38,084 nucleotides of DNA from an uncultured Alphaproteobacteria bacterium (GTDB taxonomy: Bacteria > Pseudomonadota > Alphaproteobacteria > RF32 > CAG-239), in contig CALYBB010000022.1 of assembly GCA_944393715.1 (NCBI GenBank), forward strand, positions 1 to 38,084, read 5' to 3'. Made by a program: the position numbers and the translations under genes. The notes under the pieces were generated by a model that made no database searches, was not told where the DNA came from, and saw only the letters and a program-made list of their open reading frames with translations. Below, one piece after another: positions 1-6,427 of this stretch; positions within the stretch are counted from its first letter, which is position 1, and each line of letters opens with the position of its first letter.

Positions 1-165
1 TATAAAAATATAAAGCACACCTAAGATTATTTTTCTGCTATATTTTTTTAAAAACATATGGCATACCTCTAATAAAAAAAGTATATATAAAGTATATATA
101 AAGTACAAACGGATTCGTAAATTGTAACGCCTATATTTTCATATAGGTTTTACTTCTATAAACAA

Positions 166-1011
166 TTACCAACAATTTTTATCGTATTTAACATTAAGTC
201 TCATATCATTACCATGATTTTGAAACATTTTCTTAAAATCATCCATATTGGGTGCAAGATCAATACATCCAGCAGAGCGGTAATCCCAACCACCATGTAT
301 TGATAAGTCAGTCCTTCCTAGTGTATTTGTTTCTTGAGCAGGCTCAAGCCATACTCTATAATTACCCCAAGCGGCTTGAGCTCCAGGCCAAGAACCAGCA
401 GGAACTCCAAATAATTTAGTAATGCTTCCAATATAACTTTTAGCTTTATCTTTTAATGATAAATCATCAAAATTTTGAAGATTGGATTGTCTGACGATCC
501 ACTGTCCTTCAGGTATAGGACCTTTATTTGGAACATTTGTAAATTCTTTGCATTGGTAATCAGGCTGCCCCGACATTGCTCTCCATGAATTAGTTACCTC
601 ATTGTTTTGATGCCAACGTAATTCTTGCCCATTAAAATCGAGATATGTGTCATTATTTTGCGTTAATGGGGCATCGGTTACCTGCTGTTTGAAATTTTGA
701 GACAGATTTTGAACATTTGGCACCGGCGTGTTTTGCATATTTTCAACATTTGACAATATTTGCGACGCGCCGAAGCCGTAGTTATTTTCGGGCGAATTTC
801 CCCAAAAGTCAGTGCCGTATTGCGGATAATCTTTGCTGATACCCTGTCCGTTATAGTTTTGCATAATCCGGTTTTCTCTTTGCTGCCGTGCTGTTTGATA
901 AGCAACCTCATCACGCGTTGTAAACCCGCTATGATCAACACCATAGGTGTCAATCTGATTTTCACCTACCTGATAGCCCAGCGGCGATTTGTATTGACCA
1001 AAAATATCCAT
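166..1011 (-). CDS. Tlde1-like (DUF2778) L,D-transpeptidase-fold protein, possible peptidoglycan-targeting effector
   Basis: 281 aa. The C-terminal half (about 124-281) has the layout of the Tlde1/DUF2778 family: a G-x-x-L-x-W start near 128-133, GPIPEG at 164-169, a WGNYRVWLEP stretch at 215-224, and the catalytic signature IHGG...SAGCIDL with His239 and Cys249. Known family members are L,D-transpeptidase-like enzymes; some are delivered by type VI secretion and damage peptidoglycan crosslinks. The first ~110 residues are Gln/Asn-rich with no signal peptide, so delivery would need a dedicated route. No secretion gene is visible in the window. The start is ATG 1011, preceded by an AAAGGA ribosome site. 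The gene is AT-rich compared with the core genes and lies behind a hairpin-rich leader. The enzyme fold is well supported; the toxin role is inference. Confidence 0.82.
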   Translation of the reverse strand: MDIFGQYKSPLGYQVGENQIDTYGVDHSGFTTRDEVAYQTARQQRENRIMQNYNGQGISKDYPQYGTDFWGNSPENNYGFGASQILSNVENMQNTPVPNVQNLSQNFKQQVTDAPLTQNNDTYLDFNGQELRWHQNNEVTNSWRAMSGQPDYQCKEFTNVPNKGPIPEGQWIVRQSNLQNFDDLSLKDKAKSYIGSITKLFGVPAGSWPGAQAAWGNYRVWLEPAQETNTLGRTDLSIHGGWDYRSAGCIDLAPNMDDFKKMFQNHGNDMRLNVKYDKNCW

Positions 1012-1027
1012 CTTTTTTTCCTTTCTT

Positions 1028-1170
1028 ATAAAAAAACACCTTGGCTTAAATCATAAGCCAAGGCGCTCGAGTTAAACAAAAAAAGCGGCCTTGTTTATTC
1101 AAGGTCGCTTTATGGCACACTTCTATACCATACCGATATTTCTACACCCTTCCGACGGATATGTCAAGAC
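1028..1170 (-). promoter_or_regulatory. Promoter and leader of the Tlde1-like gene with two tandem terminator-like hairpins
   Basis: On the minus strand a -35 TTGACA (1167-1162) and a -10-like TAGAAA (1144-1139) are 17 nt apart. The predicted transcript then meets a 12-bp hairpin (1082-1111) followed by seven T, and a second, perfect 10-bp hairpin (1039-1063, loop of 5) followed about two bases later by seven T, all before the start codon at 1011. Both stems contain CCTTG/CAAGG, so arms could swap partners. The arrangement fits transcription attenuation or insulation; which one is inference. Confidence 0.5.
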
Positions 1171-1243
1171 AGGCACAACCTAAAAATTGTTAATTATTTA
1201 AATTACACCCAATACAATTATTGTTTCCTTTACCTCTAAAATA

Positions 1244-1252
1244 TGTTACAAT
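1244..1252 (+). promoter_or_regulatory. Extended -10 promoter for the 177-aa gene
   Basis: TG-T-TACAAT matches an extended -10 element 24 nt before the ATG at 1277. No convincing -35 sits at the usual distance, as is normal for extended -10 promoters. Confidence 0.35.
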
Positions 1253-1276
1253 GCTAAAAATTTGAAAGGAACCAAT

Positions 1277-1810
1277 ATGACAAAGCTTTATCACTACATC
1301 ACCAAGGGAAATACGGCTCTGACTGAGGGGATATTATCGTTTGCAAGAAATCCTAATGCCGATTTAGGGTATTACTACAAGCGTACCGGCGGCGAAACAA
1401 CACATGCCGGAATTGTCAACTGGATGGAAAGCTGTTTTGAGGGGCGCAGCCGTGCAATCAGAGGTTTTTCCGAGCCCATTCGATGGACTGAAAAAAGCAT
1501 CAATATGTTCAAACCTTTTATTGAGAACGCGGACTTGTTCTCTATTGATTTAGATGCTCTACAAAAAGACGGATTAATTGAAGCTGTTTATGTTTCCCCT
1601 GCGCTCCGCCCCAACATAAACAAAGATTTACCTCAAGACGTTGATGAACGTATGGTAAAATTGGCTTCAATTAACGATATTAACACTTCACCGGTCGATT
1701 GGTCTGTTTGCGATGAAAAATTGGGCTTACGCTTTTCTGTCGTTCCATACTATCTGATTGTCATCAAAGGCGGTATAATTCCACCCAAATATATTACCTT
1801 GGAAGCCTAA
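1277..1810 (+). CDS. Hypothetical protein, LYHYI start
   Basis: 177 aa, no signal peptide or membrane segment. The start is ATG 1277 because AAAGGA lies 7-8 nt upstream; an upstream in-frame TTG at 1262 lacks such a site. I do not recognise the family. The N-terminal LYHYITKGN resembles the opening of ADP-ribosyltransferase-like folds, which often begin with LYHYT, but the rest (GGETTHAGIVNWMESCF, then IEAVYVSPALRP and a C-terminal YLIVIKGGIIPP) shows no diagnostic catalytic motif that I can assign. It is divergent from the Tlde1-like gene in AT-rich accessory DNA, so an immunity or toxin-associated role is possible but unsupported. Confidence 0.7.
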   Translation: MTKLYHYITKGNTALTEGILSFARNPNADLGYYYKRTGGETTHAGIVNWMESCFEGRSRAIRGFSEPIRWTEKSINMFKPFIENADLFSIDLDALQKDGLIEAVYVSPALRPNINKDLPQDVDERMVKLASINDINTSPVDWSVCDEKLGLRFSVVPYYLIVIKGGIIPPKYITLEA

Positions 1811-2340
1811 ATCATCCCAAAGACTATAAGATTCCAATCGCATTAAATGCCGCAGCAAAACTTAGTTGTTCGCGCAAGTAGAAAGCTTTTAGCTTTCGTA
1901 GCGGCGCAAATATCCTCTTTGATGACACCTTGCACAAATCAGACTAACTACTTGTTTTATAAAGAAAAAAAGACACTTTTTGGCGTCTTCATTTTGATTG
2001 GCAGGAGATATAGGATAATACACAGACTACTATCTTATAAGAATCGTTTACTTTTACAAAACGCTAATATATAAAGTTTATCAGCAGTTAATGACACACA
2101 ATAAAAAATATTCATACCTACAAAGCGATGGTAAAATTGTATTTAATCAAAATTGGGCTTGGAATACTACTATCCAAGCCCTTAACAAAAGAAATTACTC
2201 TATTGTAAAAATTACCTACAAAAGTATAGTAATTATTTTAATCACAGCAGATATATAACCTAAACAAATCCAATCGTTGCTAATTTTATTAACAATCTTA
2301 ATAAAATCATCTCTATTTGTATAATATATTATTTAAAAAA
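1811..2340. other. AT-rich intergenic stretch
   Basis: No credible gene. A 75-codon frame at 1847-2074 lacks a ribosome site and looks random. A GAAAGC/GCTTTC hairpin with a 5-nt loop lies near 1883-1899; it has no T-run, so it is not a clear terminator. The rest is low-complexity A/T sequence. Confidence 0.5.
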
Positions 2341-2478
2341 TTATGCTTTTAAATTATCCCCTGCTTTGCCCAAAGATTTTAAAATATCTATTATAAACCG
2401 TAAAATTATACTAACGAAACTTTTAGGTTCATTATTTTCATCAATTCCTTCATTTTCAGAAGTTTCTATTTCATTCAT
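2341..2478 (-). CDS. 45-aa small protein, end of small-gene operon
   Basis: A 45-codon frame starting at ATG 2478 with a strong AAAGGAT ribosome site 8 nt upstream, only 4 nt after the stop of the 136-aa gene, so co-translation is likely. The first ~20 residues are acidic (five Glu, one Asp in the first 17). The second half, FVSIILRFIIDILKSLGKAG, is hydrophobic/amphipathic and could lie on or in a membrane. No family recognised. Size, acidic-then-amphipathic layout and position resemble small toxins or phage-derived peptides, but that is only a shape argument. Confidence 0.55.
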   Translation of the reverse strand: MNEIETSENEGIDENNEPKSFVSIILRFIIDILKSLGKAGDNLKA

Positions 2479-2482
2479 TGAA

Positions 2483-2893
2483 CTAATCCTTTCTACTTTT
2501 TAAATAAAGTTCCCAACGCTCAGGTTCTTTTTTTATTGCTTCTTCAAGAACATTAGTTTTGATAACATTTACAGCCAAAGAATTATCATTACTATTTGTT
2601 CCATAATAATGAATCCTTGCAGGAATATTAAATGCTGAAATTGCCAAATCAGTTCCATAATAGGCACCTCCTTGTCCAATTTCTTTAGCTAATTGGCTTA
2701 AAGAATTATTAGTTGCTTGATTAAGCACTCTTTCTAATACACTTGTTCTTTCACCAAGGTCATTATAAAATACTGTCAAATAGTCATTCCAAATAGATTT
2801 ACCAAAAAAGTAATCTTTGCTTTCACCTTCAATAAAAAATCTTTCAGACATATAATTGCGAATACAATCTTTTACAAATTCTTCATAAGTCAT
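2483..2893 (-). CDS. Hypothetical protein in small-gene operon
   Basis: 136 aa, soluble, no signal peptide. Rich in Tyr, Asn and charged residues. The central part, ATNNSLSQLAKEIGQGGAYYGTDLAISAFNIPARIHYYG, is the most distinctive stretch. I do not recognise the family. ATG 2893 has only a weak GAAAG ribosome site, consistent with coupling to the 70-aa gene 19 nt upstream. It is followed 4 nt later by the 45-aa gene. Low GC compared with the core genes of the window. Confidence 0.65.
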   Translation of the reverse strand: MTYEEFVKDCIRNYMSERFFIEGESKDYFFGKSIWNDYLTVFYNDLGERTSVLERVLNQATNNSLSQLAKEIGQGGAYYGTDLAISAFNIPARIHYYGTNSNDNSLAVNVIKTNVLEEAIKKEPERWELYLKSRKD

Positions 2894-2912
2894 TTTTTTA
2901 CTTTCAACAAAT

Positions 2913-3125
2913 TTAATCTTTCAATGCTGGCAGCGTTTGATGATAATTACAAGTAGCCATAGCTGACATATCTAAATGATACATACCTTTACTATTGGCA
3001 CACATGCCTTTGGTGGTATTACTATCTGTTTCAGCATAATATTCTTGATTAACAAGCTTTCTAACACCACACCAAAAAGCACAAGTTAGACAGCATTTAA
3101 AAGATTTTGGTAATTGATAAGACAT
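2913..3125 (-). CDS. Cysteine-rich small protein
   Basis: 70 aa with six cysteines (11, 12, 15, 19, 42, 59) in the pattern CC-x2-C-x3-C-G-x-R ... KGMC ... TC, suggesting a small metal-binding or disulfide-stabilised fold. No signal peptide. It starts one base after the stop of the preceding 60-aa gene with no ribosome site of its own, so translation is probably coupled. I recall similar C-x-x-C-A-x-W small proteins beside YDERG-repeat proteins in other bacteria, but cannot confirm it here. Function unknown. Confidence 0.65.
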   Translation of the reverse strand: MSYQLPKSFKCCLTCAFWCGVRKLVNQEYYAETDSNTTKGMCANSKGMYHLDMSAMATCNYHQTLPALKD

Positions 3126-3126
3126 T

Positions 3127-3309
3127 TTATGCCGAATAAGAACTTATTTGAGAGCCACGCTCATCATAAACTCTTACTGTGCTTCCTTGTTTAATAGATA
3201 CAGATGTATTAGTATAACCAACTAATATTCCAGACCAAGCAAATATTTGTGAATTATGCTCATTATAAACCCTTACAGTATTACCATCTTGTTTAGCATA
3301 ACTAATCAT
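3127..3309 (-). CDS. Small protein with two TVRVY-D/N-E repeats
   Basis: 60 aa. Two clear internal repeats, GNTVRVYNEHNSQI (9-22) and GSTVRVYDERGSQI (42-55), separated by a GYTNTSVSI stretch. The alternating beta-strand and turn pattern suggests a small beta-sheet or propeller-blade-like unit. The start is ATG 3309 because AAGGAG lies 8-9 nt upstream; an in-frame start 33 nt earlier has none. It directly precedes the cysteine-rich gene with a 1-nt gap, so the two are almost certainly co-expressed. No biochemical function known to me. Confidence 0.68.
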   Translation of the reverse strand: MISYAKQDGNTVRVYNEHNSQIFAWSGILVGYTNTSVSIKQGSTVRVYDERGSQISSYSA

Positions 3310-3345
3310 TTCTATACTCCTTAATGAAGTTTTAACAATCATTAT

Positions 3346-3534
3346 TCAATTCACTAAAACATTGTCAAAAACTGAACAGTTCTTTTCAAGATTATATCTA
3401 TCTTTTTTAAAGTCAAATGAATTTATTTTTTTATCCCTGTCCCTTTGATTTTCTTGGTTTTTCTTGGATTCTATTGTTTGTTTTTGTTTCTTATATATTT
3501 TTTGGGATAAATCTGTTCCTTTATTTTCAATCAT
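3346..3534 (-). CDS. Possible small polar protein (doubtful)
   Basis: 62 codons, almost all Lys, Asn, Gln, Asp, Glu and Arg, with no ribosome site before ATG 3534 and no recognisable motif. It lies between the broken recombinase and the small-gene operon and may be random reading of AT-rich DNA, or decayed sequence from the same mobile element. Listed because it is on the operon strand with a short gap to the next gene. Confidence 0.25.
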   Translation of the reverse strand: MIENKGTDLSQKIYKKQKQTIESKKNQENQRDRDKKINSFDFKKDRYNLEKNCSVFDNVLVN

Positions 3535-3544
3535 ATATAAGTAT

Positions 3545-3703
3545 TTAAAACTTAATCTTTTTAATAAATAAATTAAAAGGATTATTCGTCTTTAACGAAT
3601 ACCAGAACTGTGTTTTATGAGTTAAATACACCAGAGATGTAGGGATTCTGGCTCTGAAATAATAGGTATGATTCCTGCGTATAAGTCGGTTATGCCCGTT
3701 CAT
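3545..3703 (-). pseudogene. Truncated tyrosine recombinase (integrase) N-terminus
   Basis: 52 codons from ATG 3703, which has AGGAG about 10 nt upstream. The sequence LIRRNHTYYFRARIPTSLVYLTHKTQFWYSLKTNNP matches the N-terminal arm-binding start of phage-type integrases (Y-Y-F-R-x-R-x-P ... S-L-x-T). Intact members run 350-450 aa with a catalytic R-H-R-Y domain; here translation stops after the first domain fragment and no catalytic part is present downstream. Its position beside tRNA-Trp supports a decayed integrated element. Family assignment is from a short match and is moderately secure. Confidence 0.6.
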
Positions 3704-3770
3704 CAAAAAAATGCTCCTGTGATACACCTTGGTGATACACAGGCAAAAACGGCATTTTTTGTAAATATTT

Positions 3771-3805
3771 AAAAAAATTATAGCCTAACTTCAATGAGTT
3801 AGGCC
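3771..3805 (-). terminator. Rho-independent terminator
   Basis: GCCTAACT/AGTTAGGC stem (3783-3790 with 3797-3804, loop of 6) followed on the minus strand by TATAA and a run of seven T. It would end a minus-strand transcript crossing the structured element at 3811-3955. Confidence 0.7.
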
Positions 3806-3810
3806 AAATG

Positions 3811-3822
3811 TGGCAGGGGCAG
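3811..3822 (-). repeat. 12-bp direct copy of the tRNA-Trp 3' end (candidate attachment site)
   Basis: CTGCCCCTGCCA on the minus strand is identical to the last 12 nt of tRNA-Trp (4006-3995) and in the same orientation, with an integrase remnant 108 nt further on. This is the usual signature of integration into the 3' end of a tRNA gene. A 12-bp match is short, so coincidence is possible. Confidence 0.45.
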
Positions 3823-3956
3823 ACGATGACTTTAGGCTATTAGCCCAAAGTTACACGGGCGCTCACGGCCTTTCGGCCGCCGGCGTTCCCTCGTCCGCCT
3901 CTCGCTGGTAGTCAAACTCACTTTTTCGTGAGTTCGAACCAAACTTCCCCTAAATG
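3823..3956. other. Structured GC-rich element, candidate non-coding RNA
   Basis: An abrupt GC-rich island in AT-rich DNA with several hairpins: GGCTA/TAGCC near 3835-3845, CGGCC/GGCCG with a TTTC tetraloop at 3866-3879, and AACTCAC/GTGAG near 3914-3934. It has terminators at both ends (3771-3805 and 3955-3999). No open frame fits it and I do not recognise an RNA family. It could be transcribed from either strand, or be the attachment region of the lost element. Confidence 0.4.
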
Positions 3957-3999
3957 CCAATAAAAAAGGCCACCTTAACGGTGACCTTTTTTATTGGCA
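3955..3999 (-). terminator. Bidirectional terminator after tRNA-Trp
   Basis: A long near-perfect inverted repeat (19-bp arms with one mismatch, 5-nt loop TTAAC at 3975-3979). It carries six A on one side and six T on the other, so it can stop transcription from both strands. The outer arm reaches into the encoded CCA end of tRNA-Trp. Confidence 0.75.
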
Positions 4000-4070
4000 G
4001 GGGCAGTAAGATTCGAACTCACGACCCTCGGTTTTGGAGACCGATGCTCTACCAACTGAGCTATACCCCT
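3995..4070 (-). tRNA. tRNA-Trp (CCA)
   Basis: 76 nt including an encoded CCA. The acceptor AGGGGTA pairs with TGCCCCT; the anticodon arm TCGGT-CTCCAAA-ACCGA places CCA at 34-36; the T arm is GTGAG-TTCGAAT-CTTAC. It is followed by a bidirectional terminator and flanks the accessory region with its integrase fragment. Confidence 0.97.
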
Positions 4071-4130
4071 ATCAATTTTGCTTTTTCACTAATAACCAAC
4101 ATTTGCCAATAAATCAAGTTTTTTTTTGCG

Positions 4131-5018
4131 CTATTCGCCGATTTGTTCCAGCCGCCGCGATGCCGCATCCAGCCGGTACTTCACCCCGCAGGTCAACACC
4201 CGCCGTCCTTTGATATGCCCATAGTCAAAATCTCTAATCATCGGCAGCTCAACCTGAGCGGCAAAATCCTCCACCACACTGGCCACCGTACCCTGCGTCG
4301 CATGGTCGCTGCAATCCGTGAACTGCCCGAACACAATACCTTTCACCCCGCTGAAAATTGGATTATATTTGAGCTGCGTCAGCATCAGTTTAAGCTTGTA
4401 AGCCGGCTCGCACTCATCCTCCAGCAGCAATATCTTATCCGTCAAATCCGGATAATACGACGTGCCTGATAAATCCGATATTGCCGACATATTGCCGCCG
4501 ATAAGCACCCCTTCGGCCACGCCCGAATAAACACAAACACCCGAAACGGCGTCAAATTTCTCGCCTGCCAACACCCTCCGCAAATCTTCATCAGTTTGCG
4601 CAGAAATCCGACCGTCCCTAAAATCATACTCCGGCAAAAATCCCGTTATATACGCCTGCCCCGTCCGGCCAAAAACACCAAACTGTAACGATGTTGTATC
4701 CGAAAATCCGATGATCGGTTTCGGATGCCTCCGAATAACCTCAAAATCAAGATATTCCAAAACTCTCAATGCCGCCGCGCCGCCATGCACCGCAATCAGC
4801 GCGTCAATACTGTCGTTGGCATAAGCCGCCATAATGTCGCGCGCCTTGTCTTTGGCTTGAAAAGTCTCTAATTTTGTTCCCGTAAGCGCCGTCGGCGTCA
4901 GCACCGTCTCAAGCCCCAAATCTTCCTGTAAATACGCCAGCCATTTTTCGCTGTTAAACGGCCGCTCCGACAACATCACCGATGGTGACACGATCGCCAC
5001 TTTCTTGATTTTTTTCAT
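4131..5018 (-). CDS. ldcA: LD-carboxypeptidase, peptidase family S66
   Basis: 295 aa, cytoplasmic, the usual family length. Enzymes of family S66 remove the terminal D-Ala from L-Ala-D-Glu-mDap-D-Ala during murein recycling. The catalytic triad is visible: Ser106 in GFSDTT, Glu200 in LLLEDE and His268 in DYGHIKGR. The start ATG 5018 has AAAGGAG upstream. It lies 11 nt after tolA, so it is the last gene of the tol operon here, in the place normally taken by tolB. A murein-recycling role is consistent with an envelope operon. Confidence 0.9.
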   Translation of the reverse strand: MKKIKKVAIVSPSVMLSERPFNSEKWLAYLQEDLGLETVLTPTALTGTKLETFQAKDKARDIMAAYANDSIDALIAVHGGAAALRVLEYLDFEVIRRHPKPIIGFSDTTSLQFGVFGRTGQAYITGFLPEYDFRDGRISAQTDEDLRRVLAGEKFDAVSGVCVYSGVAEGVLIGGNMSAISDLSGTSYYPDLTDKILLLEDECEPAYKLKLMLTQLKYNPIFSGVKGIVFGQFTDCSDHATQGTVASVVEDFAAQVELPMIRDFDYGHIKGRRVLTCGVKYRLDAASRRLEQIGE

Positions 5019-5029
5019 CTGCCGCTCCT

Positions 5030-5983
5030 TTATTGCACTGACTTGTCAATCGGATTAAATCTCAGACGCAAAACCCGCCATTCATCATATTTTTCGGCAT
5101 AATTTTCCGACAAAATCTTATACGGCGCGCAGATATAAACCGCCCGCACCGCGCTGTCCGCCACCGAGCGAAAATGGCTGTCGCTGCGATAACGCCCCTG
5201 ATCTTTGACCTCGACTTTCATCGGCTTGCCGTCCTGGCTGAGCTCGGCGCGAATTTCGACAATCATATCCTCAATACCCATCGCTCCGGGGTCCAGATTC
5301 CAACACGCTCTGAGCTGACCGGCCAGCGCGTCCATCTCCGATATTGACAATTCGCTGAAATACGATCCGCCGACACCGCCTTCAACCCCCATATTGGCAA
5401 CCTCCGTTCCCTCCTTAATCGTCGCGGTTTCGGACTTCACCTCGGCTTTTTCCAGCGCATCAACGCTTGCCAACAGGCTTTTTAACGGATTAGCCAGCTG
5501 CGGCGCTTTGTCTTCGGCTTTTTTCGGCGCTTGTTTTTTGGGCTCCGGTTGCTTCTTGGCTGCCGGTTTCGGTGCCGGCGGCTTAGGCTTTTGCGGCTGC
5601 GGTTTTACCTTTGGCTTTTTAGGCTGCGGTGGCGCCAAAAAATCTTTTTTTGGCGGTTCGGGCTGCGCTTTTTCTTCCGCCTTTGGCTCCGGCTCGGAAA
5701 CTTTTTGCGGTTTCGGCTCCGGCTCGGGCGCTGGTTTTGCTTCTTCTTTGGTATAGTTTTTTTCAATCTTGCGCTTAACCGTGCTGGCAGCCTTGTCTTC
5801 TTTGCCGAACTTGGCTTTCGGCGGCAGATTGGTCATCTCAGAAATCTTGACATCCTTCAGGTCAACGATAATCGGTGCCTGTCCCATGCTTGGCCGATTC
5901 CACCAAAACATAGGCACATCAATCACCCACAGCAAAAAAACTGCCAGATGCAACGCCAATGATTTTTTAAGCCCCGAGATCAT
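5030..5983 (-). CDS. tolA: TolA, periplasm-spanning Tol-Pal energy transducer
   Basis: 317 aa. One N-terminal membrane helix (about 8-27), then a Pro/Lys/Glu-rich extended domain (about 55-165), then a C-terminal globular TolA domain (about 205-317) with the paired cysteines Cys227 and Cys285 that form a disulfide in known TolA proteins. TolA couples the TolQR proton-driven motor to TolB/Pal in the outer membrane during constriction. It follows tolR by 16 nt. The middle domain is rich in PEP/PKP instead of the Ala/Lys helix of enterobacterial TolA, which is common in alphaproteobacteria. Strong assignment from context and architecture. Confidence 0.92.
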   Translation of the reverse strand: MISGLKKSLALHLAVFLLWVIDVPMFWWNRPSMGQAPIIVDLKDVKISEMTNLPPKAKFGKEDKAASTVKRKIEKNYTKEEAKPAPEPEPKPQKVSEPEPKAEEKAQPEPPKKDFLAPPQPKKPKVKPQPQKPKPPAPKPAAKKQPEPKKQAPKKAEDKAPQLANPLKSLLASVDALEKAEVKSETATIKEGTEVANMGVEGGVGGSYFSELSISEMDALAGQLRACWNLDPGAMGIEDMIVEIRAELSQDGKPMKVEVKDQGRYRSDSHFRSVADSAVRAVYICAPYKILSENYAEKYDEWRVLRLRFNPIDKSVQ

Positions 5984-5999
5984 TTGTCCGTGTTGCTTC

Positions 6000-6425
6000 C
6001 TATTTTTTACGCGGCCGCGGTTCGGTTCTTAAGCCGACCTTGTCAAATCCGGCCTCTTTCAACAACGCCATCAGGCCAATAACCCTGCCGTATTCCGCGC
6101 CGGCATCACCGGATATGGTCACCGTAACCGAGCTGTTCTGGTCCCTGATGGCATTAAGTTTTTCAACAATCTTATCGGCCGCAACTTCCGTCTGCCCGAT
6201 ATAATAATAGCCTTCTTCATCCACGCTGACGTTAATGGATGTATCTTCACCCTCTAAAGCTTTGCCGCCGACCTTGGGCAAATCCAGCGCAATACCGGAG
6301 GTCATCAACGGCGCCGCCACCATAAACACCACCAACAACACCATCATCACATCCATCAGATTGGTAATGTTGATTTCCGAATTCAGGTGATAACGGGTCG
6401 ACCGCCGCCGCGTGTTAATCATCAT
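6000..6425 (-). CDS. tolR: TolR, ExbD/TolR-family proton channel subunit
   Basis: 141 aa. One membrane helix at about 25-41 beginning with the conserved Asp25 (NLMDVMMVLLVVF) that carries protons, followed by a periplasmic domain (LDLPKVGG...). It forms the inner-membrane motor with TolQ that energises TolA. Two adjacent ATGs (6425, 6422); the first has GGGAGAA at a good distance. It starts 2 nt after the tolQ stop, so translation is coupled. Length and motif are typical; the ExbD alternative is unlikely given the ybgC-tolQ-tolR-tolA order. Confidence 0.95.
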   Translation of the reverse strand: MMINTRRRSTRYHLNSEINITNLMDVMMVLLVVFMVAAPLMTSGIALDLPKVGGKALEGEDTSINVSVDEEGYYYIGQTEVAADKIVEKLNAIRDQNSSVTVTISGDAGAEYGRVIGLMALLKEAGFDKVGLRTEPRPRKK

Positions 6426-6427
6426 GG

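Noticed and set aside
1847..2074. 75-codon frame downstream of the 177-aa gene
   Set aside because: No ribosome site, no recognisable protein features; composition fits random AT-rich DNA.
3811..3956. tmRNA (one-piece or permuted)
   Set aside because: Some tRNA-like ends are present, but no peptide-tag frame ending in an Ala-Ala stop and no proper acceptor pairing could be found.
5394..5962. Gly/Phe- or Leu/Arg-rich frames opposite tolA
   Set aside because: They mirror the Pro/Lys/Glu-rich tolA repeat region on the other strand.
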